Shown: positions 1 to 5,139, numbered from the stretch's first letter. The stretch is 5,139 bases of DNA from Thiomonas sp. (GCA_027443745.1 DAIAZB010000814.1:1-5139), one strand, 5' to 3'. Numbers and translations: made by a program. The notes: generated by a model from the sequence alone, not told the origin.

Positions 1-420
1 TTCGCCGACTACATGCAGGCCTTCGGCGCCGGAGGCCTCAAGGCCGAGGGCCTGGACGCCTTGCAGTACCTTGCCCGCTTGTATTGGTATACGGTGGAGT
101 TCGGACTGGTCCGCTCGGCACAGGGCCTGCGCATTTACGGCGCGGGCATTTTGTCGTCCGGCGGCGAGGTGGAGTACAGCCTGCACAGCCCGAAGCCGCG
201 GCGTCTGCCCTTCGATGTGCCGCGGCTGTTGCGCAGTCGCTACCGCATCGACGACTACCAGGCCACCTATTTCGTCATCGACAACTTCGCGCAGTTGTTC
301 GGCGCCACCGCGCCCGACTTCGCGCCGCTGTACCTGCAGGCCGCGGCTCAGGCCGAGATCGCGCCCGGAGCCGTGCTGCCGGGCGAGCACGACATCGCGC
401 CGGACGTTGCAGGCGCATGA
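1..420 (+). CDS. phhA: Phenylalanine 4-monooxygenase, C-terminal part (5' truncated by window)
   Basis: This enzyme hydroxylates L-phenylalanine to L-tyrosine in the cytoplasm, using O2, tetrahydropterin and a mononuclear non-heme iron. The frame is open from base 1 and ends in TGA at 418-420, giving 139 visible residues. The segment LARLYWYTVEFGL (codons about 24-36) is the family signature; its Glu (codon at 97-99) corresponds to the third iron ligand of the 2-His-1-Glu facial triad. The two His ligands, in the HDxxGHxP motif, should lie just upstream of the window. RIYGAGILSS, then YRIDDYQATYFVID and LFGATAPDFAPLY, follow in the same order as in Chromobacterium-type bacterial enzymes. The protein ends soon after the catalytic domain, with no sign of a C-terminal tetramerisation helix, as expected for the short monomeric bacterial form. 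No pterin carbinolamine dehydratase gene follows; the next gene is convergent. The identification is strong; only the N-terminal half is unseen. Confidence 0.96.
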   Translation, partial: FADYMQAFGAGGLKAEGLDALQYLARLYWYTVEFGLVRSAQGLRIYGAGILSSGGEVEYSLHSPKPRRLPFDVPRLLRSRYRIDDYQATYFVIDNFAQLFGATAPDFAPLYLQAAAQAEIAPGAVLPGEHDIAPDVAGA

Positions 421-428
421 GAACGGTT

Positions 429-450
429 GGCGTCATCCCGCGATGACGCC
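429..450. terminator. Perfect hairpin just after the phenylalanine hydroxylase stop
   Basis: A perfect 9-bp inverted repeat (GGCGTCATC at 429-437, GATGACGCC at 442-450) closes on a 4-nt loop (438-441), starting 8 bases after the TGA. The position between convergent genes suggests transcription termination or 3'-end protection. There is no T-run on either strand after the stem, so it is not a textbook intrinsic terminator. Confidence 0.45.
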
Positions 451-476
451 CTCGGCCGCCCCCGGTTTGCCTGCCC

Positions 477-493
477 CCCCGCGAAGTGCGGGG
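477..493 (-). terminator. GC-rich hairpin downstream of the hydrolase gene
   Basis: CCCCGC at 477-482 pairs with GCGGGG at 488-493 around a 5-nt loop, next to a run of seven C (474-480). On the minus strand it lies about 24 bases after the hydrolase stop, so it could end that transcript. It lacks a following U-tract, and the stem is only 6 bp. Confidence 0.28.
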
Positions 494-516
494 CGGTGAA
501 CCGACCCTGGGGCTGC

Positions 517-1536
517 TCAGATGGTCTCATGTTCATCCGGGGCCGTTCGACCGGACATGAACGCACCGACACGGCCTTCACGCGCATGCCGCAAGGCCGT
601 TTGCAGCGCGTCCCAGGTGGCCGGATGGAAGGCCAGGGCCAGATGCCCGGTGCCGCGCAGCCGCAAGGTCTGTGCGCCCGGCAGCAGGGCGGTCCGGATT
701 GGGTAGACGAGCTGGTCGCAATCGCCGGCAATGCAGTGCATGGGCGGCTGTCGCTGCCGGCTTTCCATGCCCAGCAGTGCCCGCAACCAGGCACTGCCCG
801 GTCGCATCTGCACGGCATTGATGGTGTTGGCGTAGCGCGCGGTCCATGCGCCGGCATGCGGTGAGCCGATGGTGATGACACTGGCCACGCGCGCGGCGTT
901 GGCCGAACTCGACGCCAGCCAGGCGCGCACCGCCAACCCGCCCATGCTGTGGGCCAGCAGCACCGGCGGTCGGCCGGTGGCGGTCGCAAGACGCGCCACC
1001 GCGGCATCGATGCCGGGTGCGTAGTCGCCGATGGCGCGCAACGTCGGCTCCAGGTTCACCGCGATGAAGGGCGTGCCTTCAGCCTGCAGCCGCGCCAGCA
1101 CGGGGTTCCAGAAGGCGCGGTTGCACAAGTAGCCATGCACCAGCACCACACCGGCCTCGTGCGGCGCATTGCCGGGGGGATGCCCGGATGCAGGGCCGCT
1201 TGGCCGATCCCTTGCAGCGGGCGCGTTCAGCGCGTCGGGCCACGCTCGTTCACGCCAGGGCTGCAGCCAGATGAAGGCGCGCATTTGCAAGCCCGCTTCC
1301 GTCAACCAGACACGCCAGCGGACCATGTCAGGGCAAGCGGGCGTCTCGTGGCGCGCGCACCAGGCAGCTTGCAGCAGCACATGCGCGCCGGTGAGCAGCA
1401 GGTAGCCGGCAGGCAGTCCGAGCAGGACCAGCACCAGCGCCAGCCGGGGGTGACCGAACCAAGCCAACACGCCGCCCAGAACCAACAGCGTGGCAAGCTG
1501 CGCAAGCAGGAGGCGACGCAGCCAGCGGGCTGTCAT
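517..1536 (-). CDS. Membrane-anchored alpha/beta-fold hydrolase (lipase/esterase type)
   Basis: The product is 339 residues, a serine hydrolase probably acting on ester or lipid substrates at the inner membrane; the substrate is unknown. Residues about 7-28 and 31-56 are two hydrophobic segments forming a hairpin anchor preceded by Arg (RWLRR), and there is no clear signal-peptidase site. A linker rich in Pro, Ala and Gly (about 100-127) leads to the catalytic domain. This begins with VVLVHGYLCN (130-139), where HGY is the usual oxyanion-hole region. The nucleophile elbow is AHSMGG (195-200) with Ser197. The likely acid is Asp274 in GDCDQLVYP, and the likely base is His298 in GTGHLAL, so the triad is complete and in the normal order. 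The start is the ATG at 1536-1534; the Shine-Dalgarno signal is weak (GAG about 9 bases upstream), but this start places the anchor at the N-terminus. The gene lies 80 bp downstream of the aldehyde dehydrogenase on the same strand and may be read from its promoter. Lipase and general esterase cannot be told apart here. Confidence 0.88.
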   Translation of the reverse strand: MTARWLRRLLLAQLATLLVLGGVLAWFGHPRLALVLVLLGLPAGYLLLTGAHVLLQAAWCARHETPACPDMVRWRVWLTEAGLQMRAFIWLQPWRERAWPDALNAPAARDRPSGPASGHPPGNAPHEAGVVLVHGYLCNRAFWNPVLARLQAEGTPFIAVNLEPTLRAIGDYAPGIDAAVARLATATGRPPVLLAHSMGGLAVRAWLASSSANAARVASVITIGSPHAGAWTARYANTINAVQMRPGSAWLRALLGMESRQRQPPMHCIAGDCDQLVYPIRTALLPGAQTLRLRGTGHLALAFHPATWDALQTALRHAREGRVGAFMSGRTAPDEHETI

Positions 1537-1616
1537 GGACGCAGGCTCATGCCGGGTTGTGTCGGTTCCGCACCGGCATTCCTGCGCGCTGCATCGACCA
1601 TGGCATGGGTCGTGCG
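1537..1616 (-). other. 80-bp intergenic gap with weak hairpins between dehydrogenase and hydrolase
   Basis: ATGCCGG at 1549-1555 pairs with CCGGCAT at 1573-1579 around a 17-nt loop. A second, weaker pairing (CGACC with GGTCG) lies near 1595-1612. Neither has a U-tract. They could attenuate or process a joint transcript, or be chance pairings in GC-rich DNA. I see no convincing promoter here for the hydrolase gene. Confidence 0.2.
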
Positions 1617-3035
1617 TCAGCGCTTCATCAGCGCCATCAGGCGCGAGAAGGTTTTGCCATAGGGCGGGCGGATCAGCGCGGTGCCTGCCAGGCGCGGCTG
1701 GCGCAACACGGGCTTGAGCTTGCTGAACGTGTCGAAACCCCAGCGGCCGTGGTAGTGGCCCATGCCGGAGTGGCCGACGCCGCCGAAGGGCAGGTCGTCC
1801 TGCGCCACATGCATGAGCACGTCGTTCACCGTGACGCCGCCGGCGTGGGTGGCGCGCAGGGCGTGGGCGATGCGGCGCTTGTCGCGATCGAACCAGTAGA
1901 GCGCCAGCGGGCGCGGGCCGGCGTTGACCAGGGCCATCGCCTGCTCCAGCGTGTCGTAGGGCAGCACCGGCAGCCAGGGGCCGAAGATCTCGTCCTGCAT
2001 CAGCGCGAGGTCATGCGGCGGATCGATGAACAGCATGGGTGCGAGACGATGCCGCAGGTCCATGCGCTGCGCGCCGTCGAACAGCGCATGGGACTTGACC
2101 CCCGCGGTATGCGCCTGAGCCTGCAGGCTGGTGAGTCGGCTGTAGTGGCGCAGGTCGACGATGCTGCAGTAGTCCGGGCTATCGAGGCCCGCGGGGTAGA
2201 GGCGGCGCGCCGCCTCGCCGCAGGCGCGGACGAAGGCATGCATCTCGGCGCGCGGCACCAGCACATAGTCGGGCGCGACGCAAGTCTGCCCGGCGTTCAC
2301 CAGTTTGCCGTAAACGATGCGCCCGGCGGCCAGGGCGAGGTCGCATCCGGGCGTCAGCACCGCGGGCGATTTGCCGCCGAGTTCCAGCGTCACCGGCACC
2401 AGATGGGCGCTGGCGGCGGCCATGACGCGACGCCCCACCGCGGTGGAGCCGGTGAACAACAGGTGATCGAAGGGCAGGGCGCTGAACGCCGCAGCCTCGT
2501 CGGCGTCGCCGGTGAAGATGACCAATTCGGCGGGATCGAACGCCGCGCGCACCAGGCGCGCGAACTGGGCGCCGAAGGCGGGGCTGAACTCGGAGAGCTT
2601 CACCATCGCGCGGTTGCCCGCCGCGAAGGCCGAGGCCAGCGGACCCACGGCCAGATACAGCGGATAGTTCCACGGCACGATGATGCCCACCAGGCCCAGA
2701 GGTTGCGGCAGGACCTGGGCGCGAGCCGGCCAGAACCAGATGGACGTGGACGCGCGGCGCGCACGCATCCAGCCGGCGCCATGGCGCAGCGCATGGCGGA
2801 TGGCTTCGAGCGACGGCACGATGTCCAGCACCTGCGTCTCGGCCCGGGCGCGGTGGCCGAAGTCGTCGGAGATGGCGTCGCACAACAGGGCTTCGTGATC
2901 CTGGATCAGGGCGGCCAACCGCTTGAGCCGGTCGCGCCGCGCCGGCCAGTCGGGGTAGGGGTCCGCGCGGCTGGCGGCGTGCAGGTGCTCGTAGGCGGCG
3001 CGCAAGTCCGAGGAGAACAACGAGGGTCTGTCCAT
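1617..3035 (-). CDS. Aldehyde dehydrogenase, coniferyl-aldehyde-dehydrogenase-like
   Basis: The product is 472 residues, a cytoplasmic NAD(P)-dependent enzyme oxidising an aldehyde to its carboxylic acid. The landmarks of the superfamily are present in order: PWNYP (121-125), Lys146 in the cofactor-binding VKLSE, FTGST (194-198) of the Rossmann fold, the general-base Glu218 in LELGGKSP, the catalytic Cys252 in GQTCVAPDYV, and EIFGP (349-353). The C-terminal stretch VNDVLMHVAQDDLPFGGVGHSGMG (written here as VNDVLMH 403-409 and LPFGGVGHSGMG 415-426) and the short length fit the class 3/CalB group, which includes coniferyl aldehyde dehydrogenase (about 480 residues). The true substrate may be another aromatic or fatty aldehyde. 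The ATG at 3035-3033 is chosen because GGAGA lies 8 bases upstream and the protein then starts at the usual place. A GTG-initiated extension to 3296 would add 87 residues unlike the family. It is divergent from the MBL-fold gene and in line with the hydrolase downstream. Confidence 0.93.
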   Translation of the reverse strand: MDRPSLFSSDLRAAYEHLHAASRADPYPDWPARRDRLKRLAALIQDHEALLCDAISDDFGHRARAETQVLDIVPSLEAIRHALRHGAGWMRARRASTSIWFWPARAQVLPQPLGLVGIIVPWNYPLYLAVGPLASAFAAGNRAMVKLSEFSPAFGAQFARLVRAAFDPAELVIFTGDADEAAAFSALPFDHLLFTGSTAVGRRVMAAASAHLVPVTLELGGKSPAVLTPGCDLALAAGRIVYGKLVNAGQTCVAPDYVLVPRAEMHAFVRACGEAARRLYPAGLDSPDYCSIVDLRHYSRLTSLQAQAHTAGVKSHALFDGAQRMDLRHRLAPMLFIDPPHDLALMQDEIFGPWLPVLPYDTLEQAMALVNAGPRPLALYWFDRDKRRIAHALRATHAGGVTVNDVLMHVAQDDLPFGGVGHSGMGHYHGRWGFDTFSKLKPVLRQPRLAGTALIRPPYGKTFSRLMALMKR

Positions 3036-3042
3036 GCCACGA

Positions 3043-3047
3043 TCTCC
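3043..3047 (-). promoter_or_regulatory. Ribosome binding site of the aldehyde dehydrogenase gene
   Basis: The minus strand reads GGAGA here, with the GGAG core 8 bases before the ATG at 3035. This decides the start against the upstream in-frame GTG. Confidence 0.7.
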
Positions 3048-3129
3048 GGTTGCGATTCGCCTTATGCTAAATCTGCCCGAAAGCCACCGCCACTCCAGGC
3101 TTGTGGCCCCTGCGCGGCCCAAGCGCGGC

Positions 3130-3146
3130 ACCTGCGTAGCGCAGGT
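3130..3146. repeat. 17-bp interrupted palindrome
   Basis: ACCTGCG (3130-3136) and CGCAGGT (3140-3146) are perfect inverted arms around a 3-nt centre. As DNA this could be an operator for a dimeric regulator; as RNA it could fold into a tight hairpin in the leader of the MBL-fold gene. Function is inferred from position only. Confidence 0.4.
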
Positions 3147-3148
3147 TG

Positions 3149-3162
3149 CGGCGCCGGCGCCG
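3149..3162. repeat. 14-bp GC-only perfect palindrome
   Basis: The sequence CGGCGCCGGCGCCG reads the same on both strands. It lies 2 bases after the preceding palindrome. It may be part of the same regulatory element, or simply a by-product of GC-rich repeats of GGC/GCC. Confidence 0.35.
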
Positions 3163-3205
3163 GCCGCGACTGGCTGCACCCGGCTGTATCGACCTTGCCT
3201 CCACC

Positions 3206-4231
3206 ATGCTGATTCAATCCCCGTCTCCGCCCGCTCGACCGTCTTCGCCATCCATGCACAGCACGCCCATGTCCGCCGAGCTTTCCACGCCCACATCGCC
3301 CTTGCCGCGCTCGATGCGGCTGCTCGAGCGCGGCTGGCTGTCGGCCAACAACATCGTGTTCCTGGACGACGACCACAGCGCCAGCGTGGTGGACACGGGC
3401 TACGTGCTGCATGCGGCGCAGACGGTGGCGGTGGTGCGGCATGCGCTGGACGGACGGCAGCTCGCGCGCATCGTCAACACCCATCTGCATTCGGACCATT
3501 GCGGTGGCAATGCCGCGTTGCAGGCGGCGTATGGCGGCGCCGCGCACTGCGCCGTCACCGTGCCGGCCGGCGAACTGCAGGCGGTGAACAACTGGGACGA
3601 AGACGCGCTCTCTTTTCGCTCCACCGGCCAGCAGGCGGCCGGCTTCAGCGCGGCGGCCGGCATGGCGGCCGGCGATCTGCTGCAGCTGGGCGGCATGTCT
3701 TGGCGGGTACACGCCGCGCCGGGCCACGACCCGCATGCGCTGATGCTGTTTCAGCCCGAGGCGCGCCTGCTCATCAGCGGAGATGCGCTTTGGCAGCATG
3801 GTTTCGGCGTGGTCTTTCCCGAAATGGTGGGCGAGAGCGGCTTCGCGGCAACGCGCCGCACGCTGGACGCCATCGCGGCCCTCGCTCCCGCCGCCGTCAT
3901 CCCCGGTCATGGCGCCGTTTTCACGGACGTGGCCGCGGCACTGGCGCGTGCGCGCTCGCGCCTCGGCGTCTTCGAGGCCAACCCCGAGCGCCATGCCCGC
4001 CACGGCCTGCGCGTGCTGCTCAAGTTCCAGTTGCTGCAACAGCCCGAGGGTGTGGCCTGCGACGACTTGCGCGCCTGGTTTGGCGATGCCGAGCTTGTGG
4101 CGCGCACGGCATGCCACTTCTGGCCGACCCTGACCCTGGACGCGCTGTTTTCCGAAACCCTGGACGCGCTGTTGCTGGCCGGTGCCGCAAGCCGTCGCGA
4201 TCATCTGGTGGGCAACGCCGATCCAGCCTGA
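3206..4231 (+). CDS. MBL-fold (metallo-beta-lactamase superfamily) metallo-hydrolase
   Basis: The product is 341 residues from the first ATG, a probable di-metal (zinc or iron) cytoplasmic hydrolase of the glyoxalase II/lactonase-like branch; the substrate is unknown. The metal site is visible: THLHSDH with His93, His95, Asp97 and His98, then His174 in PGHDPHA, Asp193 in SGDALW and His235 in IPGHG. The motif order and spacing match the fold. A C-terminal region (about residues 250-335) is helical in character and probably carries the substrate or dimer contacts seen in related families. The start is uncertain: none of the ATGs at 3206, 3254, 3269 or 3314 has a good Shine-Dalgarno sequence. 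The first 36 residues are low-complexity Pro/Ser/Thr, and recognisable homology begins near residue 37 (MRLLERGWLSANN). The true protein may therefore start at 3269 or 3314. The gene is divergent from the aldehyde dehydrogenase and convergent with the Spy-like gene. Confidence 0.88.
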   Translation: MLIQSPSPPARPSSPSMHSTPMSAELSTPTSPLPRSMRLLERGWLSANNIVFLDDDHSASVVDTGYVLHAAQTVAVVRHALDGRQLARIVNTHLHSDHCGGNAALQAAYGGAAHCAVTVPAGELQAVNNWDEDALSFRSTGQQAAGFSAAAGMAAGDLLQLGGMSWRVHAAPGHDPHALMLFQPEARLLISGDALWQHGFGVVFPEMVGESGFAATRRTLDAIAALAPAAVIPGHGAVFTDVAAALARARSRLGVFEANPERHARHGLRVLLKFQLLQQPEGVACDDLRAWFGDAELVARTACHFWPTLTLDALFSETLDALLLAGAASRRDHLVGNADPA

Positions 4232-4238
4232 GTCGCCA

Positions 4239-4259
4239 GCGCATCGGTATCGGATGCGC
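4239..4259. terminator. Perfect hairpin between convergent genes
   Basis: GCGCATC (4239-4245) pairs with GATGCGC (4253-4259), a perfect 7-bp stem with a 7-nt loop. It begins 8 bases after the MBL-fold stop and lies 27 bases beyond the stop of the convergent Spy-like gene, so it could serve both as a bidirectional terminator. No T-run follows on either strand. Confidence 0.42.
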
Positions 4260-4286
4260 CGGCGCAACTCGTGCCTTGAACCGGGT

Positions 4287-4850
4287 TCACTCGGCATGAG
4301 CGCTCATGCCCATTCGCTGTTCGCCCATCATGCTCAGGCGCTGGTTGACGATGCTCCTTTGCTCGGGGCTCAGCGCGGTGTAGAGGTGCTTCAAGGCCTT
4401 GGTCATGGCCTCCATGCCGCTCAGGCGTTGCTGCAACAACTGCGTGCGTGCCTGCATACGATCGGGTGCGGTTGCGTTCGCGTCCGCGCCCTGCAGCTTG
4501 CCACGCATGGTTTGCATGGCCCCGGCTTGCTGCTTCGCCTGGGTGGCGAAGGCTTGCCAGGCGGGTTCCTGCGCGGCGGTGATGTGCAGCGCGGCCTTGG
4601 TGTCGGCCAGACGGCGGTCCACCATCGCCGCGGAATCACCCGCATGCATCATGCCTTCGGCCATGCCGCGCTGACGCATGTCGCCCTCACCCATCATGCC
4701 TCCACCCATCATGGACCCCGACTCCATGCTGGCGGCGCTGCCCGACATGCGCGATGAGCCCATGCCGCCGGATTGCGCAAAGGCCGTGCCGATGGCGGCG
4801 GCGGACAAGACGGCGGCGATGCCGACGATGACGTTCTGATTGCGTTTCAT
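4287..4850 (-). CDS. Methionine-rich Spy/CpxP-like periplasmic protein (LTxxQ family)
   Basis: The product is 187 residues. It opens with a Sec signal peptide: MKRNQ, a hydrophobic core (about 7-21) and a likely cut after AFA (25/26). There is no lipobox cysteine, and no cysteine anywhere, so the mature 162-residue protein should be soluble in the periplasm. Residues 30-76 are rich in Met, Gly and Ser, with 12 Met in 47 residues, including MMGGGMM. The rest is helical and carries two LTxxQ-like motifs: ITAAQ (90-94) followed by EPAW, and LSPEQ (160-164). Spy and CpxP of this family are periplasmic chaperones or stress sensors of similar size (Spy about 160 residues). The Met cluster could bind Cu(I) or Ag(I), which is inference. 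The ATG at 4850 has AGGAG 7 bases upstream and puts the signal peptide at the N-terminus; a longer frame to 4970 would bury it. It is divergent from a response regulator, the likely controller. Confidence 0.87.
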   Translation of the reverse strand: MKRNQNVIVGIAAVLSAAAIGTAFAQSGGMGSSRMSGSAASMESGSMMGGGMMGEGDMRQRGMAEGMMHAGDSAAMVDRRLADTKAALHITAAQEPAWQAFATQAKQQAGAMQTMRGKLQGADANATAPDRMQARTQLLQQRLSGMEAMTKALKHLYTALSPEQRSIVNQRLSMMGEQRMGMSAHAE

Positions 4851-4857
4851 GGTGCTG

Positions 4858-4862
4858 CTCCT
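4858..4862 (-). promoter_or_regulatory. Ribosome binding site of the Spy-like gene
   Basis: The minus strand reads AGGAG, 7 bases before the ATG at 4850. It is the strongest Shine-Dalgarno sequence in the window and fixes the start. Confidence 0.75.
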
Positions 4863-4950
4863 GTCTGAATTGAGCGAATGGTCCGTGGGACGATCCCGCC
4901 GGGCCCGATGGAAGGAAGTCCTTCGCAACGGTTCCCATTGCAGCTCCGGC

Positions 4951-4970
4951 ATGTAAGCGCGCCATGTCAA
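4951..4970 (+). repeat. Candidate operator half, copy 1 of an inverted pair
   Basis: The plus strand holds ATGTAA, then a short GC spacer with CGC, then CATGTC. The second copy (minus strand, 5029 to 5011) has the same ATGTAA, CGC and CATGTC blocks, with one base less in the spacing. The right part of this copy overlaps the minus-strand TTGACA at 4965-4970, so a bound protein could affect a promoter for the Spy-like gene. Confidence 0.35.
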
Positions 4971-5010
4971 GAAAGCACTTTTTTGTATCGCACTGCGCGC
5001 AATCCTGGCG

Positions 5011-5029
5011 TCGACATGCTGCGTTACAT
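5011..5029 (-). repeat. Candidate operator half, copy 2 of an inverted pair
   Basis: Read on the minus strand this is ATGTAA, CGC, AG, CATGTC, closely matching the plus-strand site at 4951-4970. It lies 43 bases upstream of the response-regulator start, close enough to influence that gene's own transcription. The regulatory role is inferred from similarity and position. Confidence 0.35.
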
Positions 5030-5071
5030 TGTTTTTTCCTGAGCACCCGGCCCGCCGGCCAGAATCGGCGC

Positions 5072-5139
5072 ATGGAAACCTCCGACCATATCCTGATCGT
5101 CGACGACGACGCCGAGATTCGCCACCTGCTGAGCGCTTA
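5072..5139 (+). CDS. Two-component response regulator, N-terminal fragment (3' truncated by window)
   Basis: Only 22 residues are visible: a start ATG at 5072, then HILIVDDD (6-13) and AEIRHLLSA. This is the beta1 strand and acidic pocket of a CheY-like receiver domain; Asp11 and Asp12 would bind the Mg2+ needed for phosphorylation, while the phospho-acceptor Asp lies beyond the window. The sequence style (HILIVDDDxEIRxLLSA) is typical of OmpR/PhoB-type regulators with a winged-helix DNA-binding domain, but that output domain is not visible. The Shine-Dalgarno is weak (AGAA about 8 bases upstream). A partner histidine kinase would be expected downstream. The divergent Spy-like gene is its most likely nearby target, by analogy with CpxR-CpxP pairings. 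Confidence 0.82.
   Translation, partial: METSDHILIVDDDAEIRHLLSA

Larger units (their letters stand above)
3036..3205. promoter_or_regulatory. Divergent intergenic region between dehydrogenase and MBL-fold genes
   Basis: About 170 bp separates two divergently read starts, so both promoters should be here. The only AT-rich part is around 3056-3075, near the dehydrogenase; on the minus strand it holds TAGCAT, a poor -10-like hexamer with no good -35 at normal spacing. The part near the MBL gene is very GC-rich and contains two adjacent palindromes (3130-3146 and 3149-3162). No promoter can be named with confidence. Confidence 0.35.
4851..5071. promoter_or_regulatory. Divergent regulatory region between Spy-like gene and response regulator
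   Basis: This 221-bp gap separates two divergent starts and includes the window's clearest AT-rich islands, with T6 runs at 4979-4984 and 5032-5037. A perfect TTGACA lies on the minus strand at 4970-4965, about 115 bases before the Spy-like ATG. At 17 bp spacing the -10 position reads GGAGCT, so a full sigma-70 promoter is not shown. On the plus strand TACATT (5025-5030) is a weak -10 candidate for the response regulator. Two similar sites in opposite orientation (4951-4970 plus and 5029-5011 minus) are candidate binding sites for a regulator. Confidence 0.5.

Noticed and set aside
949..1662. A 237-codon plus-strand frame opposite the hydrolase
   Set aside because: It is an antisense shadow of the hydrolase, whose catalytic triad and membrane anchor are clear on the minus strand. 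The product is Gln/Arg-rich without domains.
1557..3212. A 551-codon open frame on the plus strand opposite the aldehyde dehydrogenase
   Set aside because: It is the antisense shadow of a well-supported gene. Its product is rich in Arg, Gly, Ala, His and Gln with no recognisable domain, as expected where high GC at third positions removes stops from the opposite strand.
3036..3296. Extension of the aldehyde dehydrogenase to a GTG at 3296
   Set aside because: The added residues are unlike the family and would overlap the MBL-fold start. The ATG at 3035 has a good ribosome binding site and gives the normal length.
3062..4297. A 411-codon open frame on the minus strand opposite the MBL-fold gene
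   Set aside because: The plus strand here encodes a complete metal-binding motif set. The antisense product is low-complexity and matches no family I know.
3034..4299. A 421-codon plus-strand frame overlapping the MBL-fold gene in another frame
   Set aside because: After about residue 90 it becomes an Arg/Gly/Ala-rich shadow translation, and it lacks the THxHxDH motif that the true frame carries.
4851..4970. Extension of the Spy-like protein to a start at 4970
   Set aside because: It would place 40 charged residues before a clear signal peptide, while the ATG at 4850 has a strong ribosome binding site.
4942..4970. A sigma-70 promoter built on the minus-strand TTGACA at 4970-4965
   Set aside because: The -35 is perfect, but at 16-18 bp spacing the -10 positions (for example GGAGCT) do not resemble TATAAT. 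I mention the hexamer but do not call a promoter.

Overview
This window is GC-rich chromosomal DNA with dense coding and short gaps. The proteins resemble those of Betaproteobacteria, most likely Burkholderiales or a relative. The main reason is the first gene, whose visible part closely follows the Chromobacterium-type monomeric phenylalanine hydroxylase; codon third positions also strongly favour G/C. The assignment is from remembered family resemblance, not a search.

Layout: (1) 1-420, plus strand: the C-terminal half of phenylalanine 4-monooxygenase, its N-terminus lying outside the window. (2) 421-516: a short convergent gap with two hairpins. (3) 517-1536, minus: a membrane-anchored alpha/beta hydrolase of the lipase/esterase type. 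(4) 1617-3035, minus: an NAD(P)-dependent aldehyde dehydrogenase of the coniferyl-aldehyde-dehydrogenase-like group, 80 bp upstream of the hydrolase on the same strand and possibly co-transcribed with it. (5) 3036-3205: a divergent gap with two adjacent palindromes. (6) about 3206-4231, plus: a metallo-beta-lactamase-fold hydrolase. (7) 4232-4286: a convergent gap with one perfect hairpin. (8) 4287-4850, minus: a small, secreted, methionine-rich Spy/CpxP-like (LTxxQ) periplasmic protein. (9) 4851-5071: a divergent regulatory gap with AT-rich islands and a pair of similar inverted sites. (10) 5072 to the window end, plus: the first 22 residues of a response regulator.

How the genes may work together: the Spy-like protein and the divergent response regulator form a plausible envelope- or metal-stress module, in which the regulator (with a kinase probably downstream of the window) would control the chaperone-like protein through the shared gap. 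The aldehyde dehydrogenase, hydrolase and MBL-fold enzyme are catabolic or housekeeping enzymes of unknown substrate. Their arrangement is suggestive, but the sequence does not show a shared pathway.

I see no mobile element, CRISPR array, rRNA or tRNA, and no clear sign of a wholly new system. The most interesting point is the 4851-5071 regulatory gap together with the methionine-rich protein next to it.
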